DNA of 64,000 nt from the NCBI GenBank assembly GCA_019752115.1, contig JAIEMN010000053.1, positions 1-64,000 on the forward strand, in the 5' to 3' direction. The notes below the pieces were generated by a model that ran no database searches, was not told where the DNA came from, and saw only the letters and a program-made list of their open reading frames with translations. The position numbers were made by a program, and so were the translations under genes. Below, piece by piece: positions 48,278-57,532 of the stretch (position 1 is its first letter; each line of letters opens with the position of its first letter). This DNA comes from Gemmatimonadaceae bacterium (GTDB lineage: Bacteria; Gemmatimonadota; Gemmatimonadetes; Gemmatimonadales; Gemmatimonadaceae).

Positions 48278-51200
48278 TCACCAGATCCATTCCTTGAACA
48301 GGTCGAAGCCAAACTGCCGTCGCGGGAGCTGATCCCCGCCGAGTCGGGTACACGGCGCGGCCCCGGGGTCCACGCCGATCTGAGCAAAGACGGTGGGCCC
48401 GACGCGGTACTCCGCCGCCAGACCCGCCCACAACCGATTCCCCCCGGTGACATCGCCGGTACCGCGGCAGACGCCCGTATTCACCCGCAGGAACGTCTTG
48501 TCGCCGATCTGCTTCCCGGCGGTGATGCTCAGATTGTCGAGCAGCCGCGTCGCCGAGAGCTGGGCCTGGTCCTGGCCGTTGCCCGTCTGGATCTGGAGGG
48601 TGCTCAGCTTCGGGAGCCACTGCTGCAGCTTCCCTTCGGCCAGCCCGCCCACCGTGGGGAGCAGGACGCCACTCACCGCCTGCACCGTGCTCTGGCGCTG
48701 CCCATCGAGCGCGAACGTCGGCGCGCCGAAGACCAGCAGCGAGATGATCTCCGATTCGGGCGCACTGGCATACAGCGGATCGGTGCTCGAGAGCGTCAGC
48801 ACCGGCACGTCGTAGGTGCCGCCGATGTGGACCCGCACCGGGATCTCGCTGCCGCCCGTCGCGCGCACCACGTTCGTGGCGTTGATGTCAAGCGTCGGGG
48901 GAATGGCCGCCTGTCCGTAGAAGCGCACCCGCCCCGAGTCGATACTGAAGCTGCGGTTGACGACGCCGAGATCGAGCCGATACTGCCCGCGATTGGTGAG
49001 GATCTCCCCTTCGAGGGCGAGGCGGTCGCCACTCATCGCGATCCCCAGCCCGCCGGTCAGCCGCACCCGCGCCTCGGGCGTCTGCACCCAGACTTCCTGG
49101 CCGAGATCGACCCGCGCATTCTCAACGGTCACCAGCGCCCCCAAACGCGAGAGGGACTGGGCGGCCGTCTCGGCGACCGGTACCTCATCAGCGCCGAGCA
49201 GCGCGCGCGCCGCGTCGGTGTTGAGATCGAGCGCCGTGCGGGCGCCCAAAGGATTCACCACCAGGTTGGCGCGCGGCACGACCAGCGCGCCGCTGACCAC
49301 CGGACGCTGCAGCTCGCCGCGAACGCTCATGCGCCCACCGATGGTGAGTTCGGTGCCGTCGCGCTGGCGCGCCGCGGCAAAGTTGTTGGCCGCGACGTCC
49401 ATCTGGATGCGCATCGGCTGGTTCGCCGTGAAGCGCAACACGCCCTGCGCCCCGAGGGTGTCTGCGACGCCGCCGCTCCGCAGGCGCAGCGACTCCAGCA
49501 CCAGCGAATCCGCGCGCGCGCGCACGATCACACGGCCGTCGGTTGGCGTGATGCCCAGCGCATCGAGCGAGGCGCCCGCGCCGTCGAGCTGCATGGTGCC
49601 ATCGGCCACCGGGCGGTCCACCGTCCCGGACAGGCCGAGCCGACCGGTGAGCACGCCGCGCAGGCGACTCACGCCGTCGATCTGCAGCGGGAGTGCCTGC
49701 AAACGGAGCGAGTCCGCAATGACCTCGCCGGTGATCACATCGGAGAGCAACCGCTTCTCGACGGTGGCGAGTCGCAGATCCATCGGCAACTGCCCCTGCG
49801 CACGCACCGCGCCGCCCAGGGAATCGCGCAGCAGCGCGTTGGCCACCAAGCGCCGATCCGCGTACTGCCCGGTCGTGACCACCGGTGGCAAGCGGTAGCC
49901 AATGACACCAAGTGAATCGCCGGTGATGTTCCAGCCGATGACCGGGGCGTCGCGCACGCCGGCGAGCGACGCGGTGCCACTCAAGGTGCCCTCGAACGGC
50001 GCGGTCCCGGCGAGCAGTGCCGCGACTTCGCCCACCGGGAAGCGCACGAGGCGCACCGCGCCGGTGACGGCCCCGGTCTTCGGGATATCCGCCTCGACGG
50101 CGAGCTCCCCGCCCTGATTCGAGCGCAGCGTCACCGGATCGAGGTGCACACTGCCGGCGTCCGTCACCAGCCGCAGCGGCTGCGGCGCGCGCCACGCGGC
50201 CTGATCGTAGGTGAGGCCGATCGAGTCGAGCTGCACGACGGTGCGCGCGCCGGCCGCGGTGTAGCCACCACGCACGACGAGATGCGCGTCCTCATCGGTG
50301 CTCACATCGAGCACGAGGCGGCCACTGTCGGTGCTGGCGTCGGCCACCCGGAAGGCGGCGGTCTGAATGCGGACCGCGCCGACCCCGCGCACGTCGTCGA
50401 GCGACGCCGCGCCCTCGAAGGCCGCGCGATGCGTCACGTCGCGCGCCAGCGCCGAACCCACGATCCGGCCGATGCGGATCGCGCCCACCTGCACCTCGCG
50501 GGCGCCGAGCGCCGCGGTGGCATCGAGCTGATCGACGCTGCCCGTGAGATAGCCGGAGAGCGACGCATCGCCACGCAACGTGTCGCTCACCAGGCGGCGC
50601 AGCGAGCCAGCCAACGCCGAGTCCACTGGCTGAAGCATCGCGGCCAGACGGCGCAGCTCGGGGCGCGCCGCCTCGATGCTGTCGGCGCGAATGGCCACCT
50701 CGAGCGTATCCACGTGCCGAGTGTCGCGCCCGAGCGCACCGTGGGCGGTGGCGCTGATACCGCCGAGCAGCACCGAGGCGGAATCCACCACCAGACGATC
50801 TCGGCCGAGCGTGGCGCTGGCCACCACATCGAACGCCGGCCGTTCTCCCGCCGCGAGCTGGTGCAGGACCACCTCGCCACCGCCTTCGATGGCCCGCCGC
50901 GCCAGGGAGTCCGCCGGCCCGCGGAGCGTGTCGCGGGTCGGTTCGCGCGGCCCCTGCGCCGCCAGACGCACGGTACCAGTGAGGGCCGTCGCCGGTACGT
51001 CGCGACGCCCGAGCCACTGGGCGAGATCGAAGGCGTCGAGGGTGCCCGCGGCCGTGCCGTGCCACGCGCTGGCCGTGAGCCCCGCGATGCCCTCCAACGC
51101 CAGCGTGCCGCCAACCGCCGCCGAGTCGCCCAGGAGCACGGGATGCAACACCCCCCGCCACTGCAGCGAGTCCAGGCGGCCGTCGAGCGTCACGCGACCG

Positions 51201-52873
51201 GCCAGCGACGCCCGCACCGGGAGCGTGGTGTCGATGCGCGCGAGCGCCCGCATCGACAGCGGATCGAGTTGCAGGTCGGCCGTGAGCGCAAGCGGTGTCC
51301 GGTCATAGCGCATGCGCACCGCCCCACGCACGGTGGAGACGTTCCCGCCGGCGTCGGTCCACGTAAGGCCGATGGCCGACAGGTCAGCGCTCGCGAGGTC
51401 CGCCGCGCGCACCGTGAGGCCACCGGTGAGCAGACCGTCGACGGCGGGCGCGGCCGGCGCTAACGCGCGCACGGAGCGCAGATCGAGCCGCGCATCCTGC
51501 GCCACGAGATCCCATGCGCGGGGCCGCGCACCCATGGCCACCATGCCGCGCAGTGTGAGGCTCGAGATGGCCGGCTCGGCCCCACCACGCGTTGAGACCG
51601 TCGCGTCCACGAAGCAGGCGTCGAGCAAATCGATCTTGAACGCCGTCAGCGGCCCGCCGCTCCGCGCCACCAGACGCCCCGCCAGCGTGCCCTGCACCGC
51701 CGCCGGCACCGCGCCGTAGCTCAGACGCCGCAGGAGATCGCTGTGCAGCGGCGTGAACGTCAGATCGACCCGATGCAGCAACAGATCGGCGGGACGCGAC
51801 GTGATGGCAATCTGTCCGCGCACGCGCGACGGCCCGCTGGCCACGTCGAGCGAATCGAGGGTGTACTCCGTGTTCCACGCGTCGGCGAGCGTGCGCAGAC
51901 GCACGAGGGCGCGCCCCCGCCCTTCCGTGGGCAGGACATCCCAGATCCACCCGAGGTCGGCCAGCCCCGCGTCGGCTCGCACCTGCACGTCGTAGTGCAC
52001 CGGACCAGGCTGATTCCACGCCACCGTGCCGACCGCCGAGCCCTGCGAGTGCGGCAACTCCACGTGCGTGAGCGCGAGCTGCAGCGAATCCGAGGTCCAG
52101 ACGACCTGCCCCTGCGCGTGGCGAATCGTCACCGGCGGATCCGACAGGACCCCGGAGAGTGAATCGAGCTGCAGCGACGCCGGGCGGCGTTGCACATCCA
52201 CCACCACCACATCGTGCGCCCGGGCGACCCCGATCGCGATCCGACGCCGCTCGAACAGCAACCCGGTGGGTGTGCGCACCAGATCGTGCACGCTGTCGCG
52301 CACCGCGATGACGCTGTCGCGCTGCCTCCCGGTGAACATCGGATGTGGCGCCCACGGGGCCCGCGTGCGGACCTCGCCGCCACGAATCACCAGCGTATCG
52401 ATGCGCACATCGTCGCCGAAGCCCGGGGCATGTGGCGTCTTGCTCGCGGTATCGCCGGCGATGATGTAGGCGAGGTTCCACTTCCGGCCGGTGGTGTCCT
52501 GCTGCAGCTCGAGCGTCACCCCCTCCGCGGCGAGGCGGCGGATACGAATAGCCTTGCTGAACAGCCCGCTCACGCTGAGTGCCCCTTCGATCCGCTGTGC
52601 CGTCACGACCGGCACCCCGGCGGTATCCACCAACGCCACATTTTCCGCCACCACACGATCGGGCGTGATCGAGCGAAGGCGTCCAATGCGCAGCGACCCG
52701 CGCCCCTTGAAGACGCCGTTCGCACGGCGCACGAGCGCTGTGAGCAACCAGGAGCGACCGGCGTCGGTCCCCGTGGCGACCAGATACGCGAAGCTCAGCC
52801 CCGCCCCGGCCCCCAGCAGGATCGCCACCGCCCACCAGAAGCGGCGCTGACGCGGCGTCATGACGCGCACCAT
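48278..52873 (-). CDS. tamB: TamB / DUF490 family translocation and assembly protein
   Basis: Very long envelope protein (1531 residues) with an N-terminal membrane anchor (FWWAVAILLGAGAGLSFAYLVA) and a repetitive beta-rich body of AsmA/DUF490 type. These proteins form a hydrophobic groove bridging inner and outer membranes for lipid transfer or barrel assembly. The C-terminal TamB domain is clear: YGQAAIPPTLDINATNVVR, IHIGGTYDVPVLTLSS-like strands, SESEIISLLVFG-type ESEIISLLVFGAP and GNGQDQAQLSATRLLDNLSITAGKQ split over the last 150 residues. It ends in an aromatic-rich FDLFKEWIW. The ATG at 52873 overlaps the stop of the TamA-like gene (TGATG). Confidence 0.92.
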   Translation of the reverse strand: MVRVMTPRQRRFWWAVAILLGAGAGLSFAYLVATGTDAGRSWLLTALVRRANGVFKGRGSLRIGRLRSITPDRVVAENVALVDTAGVPVVTAQRIEGALSVSGLFSKAIRIRRLAAEGVTLELQQDTTGRKWNLAYIIAGDTASKTPHAPGFGDDVRIDTLVIRGGEVRTRAPWAPHPMFTGRQRDSVIAVRDSVHDLVRTPTGLLFERRRIAIGVARAHDVVVVDVQRRPASLQLDSLSGVLSDPPVTIRHAQGQVVWTSDSLQLALTHVELPHSQGSAVGTVAWNQPGPVHYDVQVRADAGLADLGWIWDVLPTEGRGRALVRLRTLADAWNTEYTLDSLDVASGPSRVRGQIAITSRPADLLLHRVDLTFTPLHSDLLRRLSYGAVPAAVQGTLAGRLVARSGGPLTAFKIDLLDACFVDATVSTRGGAEPAISSLTLRGMVAMGARPRAWDLVAQDARLDLRSVRALAPAAPAVDGLLTGGLTVRAADLASADLSAIGLTWTDAGGNVSTVRGAVRMRYDRTPLALTADLQLDPLSMRALARIDTTLPVRASLAGRVTLDGRLDSLQWRGVLHPVLLGDSAAVGGTLALEGIAGLTASAWHGTAAGTLDAFDLAQWLGRRDVPATALTGTVRLAAQGPREPTRDTLRGPADSLARRAIEGGGEVVLHQLAAGERPAFDVVASATLGRDRLVVDSASVLLGGISATAHGALGRDTRHVDTLEVAIRADSIEAARPELRRLAAMLQPVDSALAGSLRRLVSDTLRGDASLSGYLTGSVDQLDATAALGAREVQVGAIRIGRIVGSALARDVTHRAAFEGAASLDDVRGVGAVRIQTAAFRVADASTDSGRLVLDVSTDEDAHLVVRGGYTAAGARTVVQLDSIGLTYDQAAWRAPQPLRLVTDAGSVHLDPVTLRSNQGGELAVEADIPKTGAVTGAVRLVRFPVGEVAALLAGTAPFEGTLSGTASLAGVRDAPVIGWNITGDSLGVIGYRLPPVVTTGQYADRRLVANALLRDSLGGAVRAQGQLPMDLRLATVEKRLLSDVITGEVIADSLRLQALPLQIDGVSRLRGVLTGRLGLSGTVDRPVADGTMQLDGAGASLDALGITPTDGRVIVRARADSLVLESLRLRSGGVADTLGAQGVLRFTANQPMRIQMDVAANNFAAARQRDGTELTIGGRMSVRGELQRPVVSGALVVPRANLVVNPLGARTALDLNTDAARALLGADEVPVAETAAQSLSRLGALVTVENARVDLGQEVWVQTPEARVRLTGGLGIAMSGDRLALEGEILTNRGQYRLDLGVVNRSFSIDSGRVRFYGQAAIPPTLDINATNVVRATGGSEIPVRVHIGGTYDVPVLTLSSTDPLYASAPESEIISLLVFGAPTFALDGQRQSTVQAVSGVLLPTVGGLAEGKLQQWLPKLSTLQIQTGNGQDQAQLSATRLLDNLSITAGKQIGDKTFLRVNTGVCRGTGDVTGGNRLWAGLAAEYRVGPTVFAQIGVDPGAAPCTRLGGDQLPRRQFGFDLFKEWIW

Positions 52874-55098
52874 CAGAACGCCTGCCCCAGGCCGAAGTGA
52901 AAGACGAGACGCGAGAGCACGCTGCGCGTCTCCGGCGGACGATAGGTCGCCGGACAGGTCAACGGATCGGAGTAGTCAGCCCCCGCCATGGTACGCGGAC
53001 TTGCACAGAGGATGTCCCCCGCAAACGCGCTCCCCGACGGTCCGAAGTACAGGGCACGCCCGGTGAGCGACGCATAGGGGCGATAGCCCACATCCACGCG
53101 GAAGGGGCCGAGCGGCGTGATGACGCGCACGCCCACCCCAGGGGTCGTGCGCAGGTCGCCCATGTGAAAGGCCTGACCGCGCGACTCCCACAGCGTGCCG
53201 GCGTCGAGAAAGGCCACCAGCTGCGCTTGCGACGACACCACCCGGAAGCTGCGACGCCACTCGAGATTGCCAACGAGCATCGCCGTACCGCCACGCGGGA
53301 CCTGGCGGAGCGGACGAGCGCCGTCGTTCACGACCACGCCGGCACTGCCATCCGGATTCACGGTGGTCCGCACATCGGAGACGACGTAAATGACCGGGCC
53401 CAGCAGATTCTGCTGATAGCCGCGCACGGAGTTCTGCCCACCGACGAACAGGCGCTCCTGCTGCGGAATCAGCGGCGTGCCATCCACGAGCGATGCACTC
53501 GGCGCGAACACCCCGGCGCTCTGCACGCGCACCGCCACCACGCCCCGAAAGAGCTTGCCGTACGCCGACGCCTCACCGGTGGACCGGTAGAAGGCGAAGT
53601 TGTCGAACGACGACGACGTCTTGCCGAACCGTTGCTCGGCCCGCACGCGCCAGCCGTGCGTGGGGTTCACGGCATCGTCGGACTGATCGTGCGTGGCCGA
53701 GACGCTGGCGATGCCGATGCCGCGCCCGAAGAGCGAGAGTGCCACGTCTTCCGGGCGACAGAGCCCGAAGCGCGTGCAGGAGACCGCCGGATCGGTGATC
53801 GTCTTGCCGTTCTCGTACTGGAAGCCCGCGGTGAGCGTGGTGCGCGCGGTGAGCCGCTGCGACAGTTCGGCGAGCGAGCCGATCTCGGTTTCGCGGAGAT
53901 AGGCGAACGCCTCGCTGCGCCGCTCACTGTAGACGGACACCAGCGGCACGATGTCGCGGCGGAAGAGTCGCGCCGTGGTGAACGTGGTGCCCACGTAGTA
54001 ATTGACCTTGGCACTCAGCGAATCGCGGCGCAGCACCGGCGAGCAGAGGCTCGGTGCGAAATCCGCGGGGGCGCCCAGTCCCAGCTTGGACGCGCGCACC
54101 GACAGCTCCACCCGGCGCCCGACCCCCAGAAAACCGCGGTCACTGATCCGCCCCTGCGCCCGGATGCAATCCTGGGTGGCCCAGCCGAGTCCAACCCGCG
54201 CGCTGCGCGTCTTCGCTTCGGCCACCGACACGCGCAGATCGAGCGTGCTGTCGGCACCGCGCGCTGGCGTCAGCGTATCCAGCAGCACCAGCCGGAAGGC
54301 TTCGGAGCGATAGAGCGTCTGCTGAGCCTCGAGGAGCCGGGACGCCCGAAAGCGATCGCCAGGATCGAGATCGAGCAGCGTGGCCACATCGGCAGAGTCG
54401 ACCTGCGGGCGCGCCGCGTTGAGTGACTGCACGCGCACATGGACGGCGCCGATGGTGGTGACGTGGCCGGCGTCGATCGCCAGATCGACCGTGGCCCGGG
54501 CCGCGAGGGTATCAATCCGGATGCGACTGTCCGCGAGTCGCGCGCGGGCGTAGCCGGCGTCGCGCAGGCGCGCGAGCACCGCCGTGACAGTGGTATCAAG
54601 CCGCGTCCGATCGAGGCGGTGTCCTTGCAGGCTGCGCAACGGCGCATCGAAGGCGCGGCGGCCCTCGGGCGCGACCGGCAGCCCCCGGATCTGGATGGTG
54701 TCAATCGCGAGTTCCGGTCCCGGCGCGATCTCGAATCGCACCCGTACGCCGTCGCGACGGCGTTCCAGCCGCGGTACGACCGACGCCTGAAACCATCCCG
54801 CCTGCCGATGGAGAATCGACAGCCGCAACGCGTCGCGACGAACCTCGAGGGAATCAAGACAGGGCGGCGTGCCGATATGGAACCAGCGGGTGGCCAGCCC
54901 TGGCGCGGCCGTCACGATGGCGGCAGCCATAGTGAGCTCGTCGAACGCCGGGCTGCCGCGGAAGCGTACGGCGCGAACCCGCTCCGGCGGCCCGCAGCGG
55001 GCGACACGCTGGGCATCGGCACGCGTCGCCCCGCCGCCAACCACAATGGCCAGCAGCAGGTGCACGACCACGCGGAGCGACATCGGGACCCGGGGCAT
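52873..55098 (-). CDS. BamA/TamA family outer-membrane beta-barrel protein
   Basis: 741-residue Omp85-type protein: signal peptide (VVVHLLLAIVVGGGATRADAQ), POTRA-like repeats over roughly residues 25-310 (for example LDTTVTAVLARLRDAGYARARL), then a 16-strand barrel domain. The barrel has the conserved ERLFVGGQNSVRGY motif of strand/loop 6 and ends in Phe (LVFHFGLGQAF), the outer-membrane signature. Pairing with TamB argues for TamA-like function. Unusual is the number of cysteines in the barrel half (six, several close together, such as SCTRFGLC), likely disulfides. The ATG at 55098 is chosen; another at 55083 is five residues on. Confidence 0.9.
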   Translation of the reverse strand: MPRVPMSLRVVVHLLLAIVVGGGATRADAQRVARCGPPERVRAVRFRGSPAFDELTMAAAIVTAAPGLATRWFHIGTPPCLDSLEVRRDALRLSILHRQAGWFQASVVPRLERRRDGVRVRFEIAPGPELAIDTIQIRGLPVAPEGRRAFDAPLRSLQGHRLDRTRLDTTVTAVLARLRDAGYARARLADSRIRIDTLAARATVDLAIDAGHVTTIGAVHVRVQSLNAARPQVDSADVATLLDLDPGDRFRASRLLEAQQTLYRSEAFRLVLLDTLTPARGADSTLDLRVSVAEAKTRSARVGLGWATQDCIRAQGRISDRGFLGVGRRVELSVRASKLGLGAPADFAPSLCSPVLRRDSLSAKVNYYVGTTFTTARLFRRDIVPLVSVYSERRSEAFAYLRETEIGSLAELSQRLTARTTLTAGFQYENGKTITDPAVSCTRFGLCRPEDVALSLFGRGIGIASVSATHDQSDDAVNPTHGWRVRAEQRFGKTSSSFDNFAFYRSTGEASAYGKLFRGVVAVRVQSAGVFAPSASLVDGTPLIPQQERLFVGGQNSVRGYQQNLLGPVIYVVSDVRTTVNPDGSAGVVVNDGARPLRQVPRGGTAMLVGNLEWRRSFRVVSSQAQLVAFLDAGTLWESRGQAFHMGDLRTTPGVGVRVITPLGPFRVDVGYRPYASLTGRALYFGPSGSAFAGDILCASPRTMAGADYSDPLTCPATYRPPETRSVLSRLVFHFGLGQAF

Positions 55099-55299
55099 TG
55101 CGGCGAATTTAACGCCCCTCCCGCATCCGAACGCAGCGCCGGCACCACGATTCGCTGTTTTCACAAGGGAATAATCGCTCCGCGCCGTACCGTCCGGGAC
55201 ATGGGGGCCGCGCCGTATCGCGTGTCCCGTTTACGTGCAGTTCATGTGCAGCCGGTAGATTGCTGCCCGTTGGCTCACCCGATCCCGGACCGATCTTCC
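55099..55299. promoter_or_regulatory. Divergent promoter region, TamA-like / redox cluster
   Basis: 201 bases between divergent starts. It contains moderately AT-rich patches (GAATTTAAC at about 55105 and TGTTTTCACAAGGGAATAAT at about 55156) but no pair of hexamers I would defend. Confidence 0.3.
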
Positions 55300-55989
55300 A
55301 TGATGTTGCTCCCCGGACTGACGGCGGCCCTGCTGCTGGTCTCGTCGACCAGCGCCGTGCGCCCGCTTCCAGTGGATACCCTGCCCCAGCGGGACGTGCC
55401 CGTGACGGGCATCACGCCGGATTCGCTGGCGGCAACACGGTCGACGCCGTCGCGCGTGGCGCCCGCGCTCGATACCGTCTTGCCCGCCACGTTGCTCGAG
55501 AGCCGGCCGGCCGGGTTGACCGTCACGTCCGATACGGTGCCGCGGAGGCGCCCCAAAGCCATCGTCTACTCCGATGCGTACGGCACGCGTCTCACGATTC
55601 ACAAGACGCTGAGCTGGGCCATGCTGCCGTTGTTCGCGGTCTCGTATGTGTCTGGGGACCAGCTGATCAAGAAGGGCGGCGAGGCGCCCGATTGGGCGCG
55701 CAACATTCACCCGGTGGCCGCCAGCGCCACCGCGGTGCTCTTCGGCGCCAACACCATCACCGGCGGCTGGAATCTCTGGGACAGCCGTCATGATCCGAAT
55801 GGTCGTGTGCGTCGCTATCTGCACAGTGCGCTCTTCATCGCCGCCAGCAGCGGTTTCGCCTATACGGGCACCAAGCTCGCCGAGGACGCGCAAGAGCGGC
55901 AATCGCAGCGGAACGTGCACCGCAACGGCGCGGTGATCTCGATGGGCGTCTCCACGGTGAGCTGGCTCATCATGCTCGTGGGTCGCTGA
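55300..55989 (+). CDS. Four-helix membrane protein with regularly placed histidines, unknown family
   Basis: 229-residue protein: N-terminal signal or anchor (MMLLPGLTAALLLVSSTSA), a 90-residue low-complexity Pro/Thr/Asp region, then four hydrophobic helices. Each helix is preceded or opened by one His: TIHKTLSWAML, NIHPVAASATAV, YLHSALFIAAS and NVHRNGAVISMG. Four helices with histidines on one side recall b-heme four-helix bundles such as cytochrome b561, but I cannot assign a family. Five bases later begins another small membrane protein gene, followed by two Rieske genes, so a role in membrane electron transfer is a reasonable guess. Confidence 0.75.
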   Translation: MMLLPGLTAALLLVSSTSAVRPLPVDTLPQRDVPVTGITPDSLAATRSTPSRVAPALDTVLPATLLESRPAGLTVTSDTVPRRRPKAIVYSDAYGTRLTIHKTLSWAMLPLFAVSYVSGDQLIKKGGEAPDWARNIHPVAASATAVLFGANTITGGWNLWDSRHDPNGRVRRYLHSALFIAASSGFAYTGTKLAEDAQERQSQRNVHRNGAVISMGVSTVSWLIMLVGR

Positions 55990-55994
55990 TCCCG

Positions 55995-56516
55995 ATGCTC
56001 GAGACGTTGACGACACTGTTCAAGCCGTGGGCGGATCTATACGGGGACAGCCACGTGCTGTCCACGGGCATCGTGGCCGCCCACGTGTTGTCGATGTTCA
56101 TCGGTGGCGGGATTGCCGTCGCCGCTGACCGTCGCGTGCTGCAGGCCGCGCCGGGGACGGCCGAAGCGCACCGTGCGGTCGCAGAAGACCTGAAGGCGCA
56201 GCACGCGATCGTGATTGGCTCCCTGGCGCTCATCGTGATCAGCGGGCTGCTGCTCGCCGCGGCGGATCTCGGGACCTTCGCGATCTCCCTGGTGTTCTGG
56301 GGGAAGATGGCCGCGTTTCTCATGCTGATGGTGAACGGGCTGCTCATGCGCCGCACCGAAGGCCGCGTCGTGACCGCCGCGAAGAACACGATGGAATTTT
56401 CCGTCGTCGGGCCGGATCTCACGCTGCCGTGGGGCGCGCTGCGGCGCTCCGCCTGGATCAGCATAGCCGGCTGGATCGTCACGGTCTTTCTGGGCGTGCT
56501 GCTGACCAACAACTGA
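55995..56516 (+). CDS. Small polytopic membrane protein of the Rieske gene group
   Basis: 173-residue protein with four predicted transmembrane segments (around GIVAAHVLSMFIGGGIAVA, AIVIGSLALIVISGLLLAA, FWGKMAAFLMLMVNGLLM and AWISIAGWIVTVFLGVLL). Helix-associated histidines occur in VAAHVLSMF and KAQHAIVIG. No named family is recognised. It starts five bases after the preceding four-helix protein gene and ends 44 bases before the first Rieske gene. The tight spacing suggests one transcript and one complex. Confidence 0.78.
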   Translation: MLETLTTLFKPWADLYGDSHVLSTGIVAAHVLSMFIGGGIAVAADRRVLQAAPGTAEAHRAVAEDLKAQHAIVIGSLALIVISGLLLAAADLGTFAISLVFWGKMAAFLMLMVNGLLMRRTEGRVVTAAKNTMEFSVVGPDLTLPWGALRRSAWISIAGWIVTVFLGVLLTNN

Positions 56517-56560
56517 CCGCGCGTCGCCGGTTGCCCATTTCCATTCGCCCCTGAATCGTC

Positions 56561-57052
56561 ATGTCTTCCGAGTCTCCCTCGCCGGCCTGCGTGTCGTGCA
56601 GTGCCCGTCGTGAGTTCTTGCGCACTGCCGTCACCGCCACCGTGCTCGCGGGCCTGAGCACCCTTGGGCCGGTGCAGGCGCTCGCGGCCCTCGAGCCGCG
56701 GCGCGCCGGCGCTGCCGTGAAGTACCCGCTGCCGGCGGCCGACGGCGTCTCCATCGATGCGACGAACGAAGTCATTCTCTGCCGCAACGGCGCCGAAGTG
56801 TACGCGTTCGCGCTCTCCTGCCCGCATCAGAACACCGCGCTCCGGACGCTTCCCAAGAACGGGGGCTTTCAGTGCCCGCGGCACAAGTCCAAGTACCAGC
56901 CCAACGGCACCTTCGTGAGCGGCCGCGCGACGCGCAACATGGACCGCCTGCAGATCAGCCGCGAAGGCAACCTGGTGGTGGTCGATCCGAACGTCGCCTT
57001 CGAGAGTGACGTCGATCCGGCCAAGTGGGCCGCCGCCGTCGTGAAAGTCTGA
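56561..57052 (+). CDS. Exported Rieske 2Fe-2S protein (Tat signal)
   Basis: 163-residue Rieske protein. The N-terminus carries CVSC directly before a twin-arginine motif (SARREFLRTAV) and a hydrophobic stretch ending LAALE, so export by Tat is likely. The 2Fe-2S ligands are Cys/His in SCPHQNTAL and Cys/His in QCPRHKSKY. The second box has Pro-Arg between Cys and His, and the cysteines used for a bc1-type disulfide are absent, so this is a ferredoxin-like rather than bc1-type Rieske protein. It should shuttle electrons in the periplasm, perhaps with the two membrane proteins upstream. Confidence 0.88.
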   Translation: MSSESPSPACVSCSARREFLRTAVTATVLAGLSTLGPVQALAALEPRRAGAAVKYPLPAADGVSIDATNEVILCRNGAEVYAFALSCPHQNTALRTLPKNGGFQCPRHKSKYQPNGTFVSGRATRNMDRLQISREGNLVVVDPNVAFESDVDPAKWAAAVVKV

Positions 57053-57101
57053 GTTCGCGTCCGCTCGCGCTGTTCGTCTGCCCCCGCACCCCAACGCGCC
57101 C

Positions 57102-57527
57102 ATGTCCGACTGCGCCCACTGCCTGTCCCGTCGTGCCTTCGTCGCCAACAGTACGCTGCTGGCCGTCTCGGCCTTTCTCGCCGGGTGCTCCAGCGCGGAC
57201 TCCACCGGGCCGAGCAATGTGAACGTCTCGGTGAAGCTCACGGACTACTCGGCGCTCGGGACGGTGGGCGGAATCGCCCGACTGAGCGGGACCAGCACCC
57301 CCATCGCGGTCGTGCGGACGGCCGCGAGCAGCTATCGGGCCTTTTCGCTCATCTGCCCCCACGAGGCCGGGAGCGTCGGGATCAACGGGGCGGGCTTCCT
57401 CTGCTCGAAGCATGGTGCCACCTTCAATAGCTCCGGCACCTGGACGGGCGGCGAGCGTACGACGAACCTGCGCGAGTTCGCGGTTACCTTCGACGCCACG
57501 GCCGGCACGCTCACGATCACTTCCTGA
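57102..57527 (+). CDS. Exported Rieske 2Fe-2S lipoprotein
   Basis: 141-residue second Rieske protein. Like its neighbour it begins with CAHC just before a twin-arginine motif (LSRRAFVANS); the hydrophobic stretch then ends in a lipobox (AFLAGC), so it is probably a Tat-exported lipoprotein. Cluster ligands are in ICPHEAGSV and LCSKHGATF. The domain is minimal, ending soon after the second ligand pair. It lies 49 bases after the first Rieske gene and five bases before the M20 peptidase gene. The two differ enough to be partners rather than recent copies. Confidence 0.88.
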   Translation: MSDCAHCLSRRAFVANSTLLAVSAFLAGCSSADSTGPSNVNVSVKLTDYSALGTVGGIARLSGTSTPIAVVRTAASSYRAFSLICPHEAGSVGINGAGFLCSKHGATFNSSGTWTGGERTTNLREFAVTFDATAGTLTITS

Positions 57528-57532
57528 CCTGC

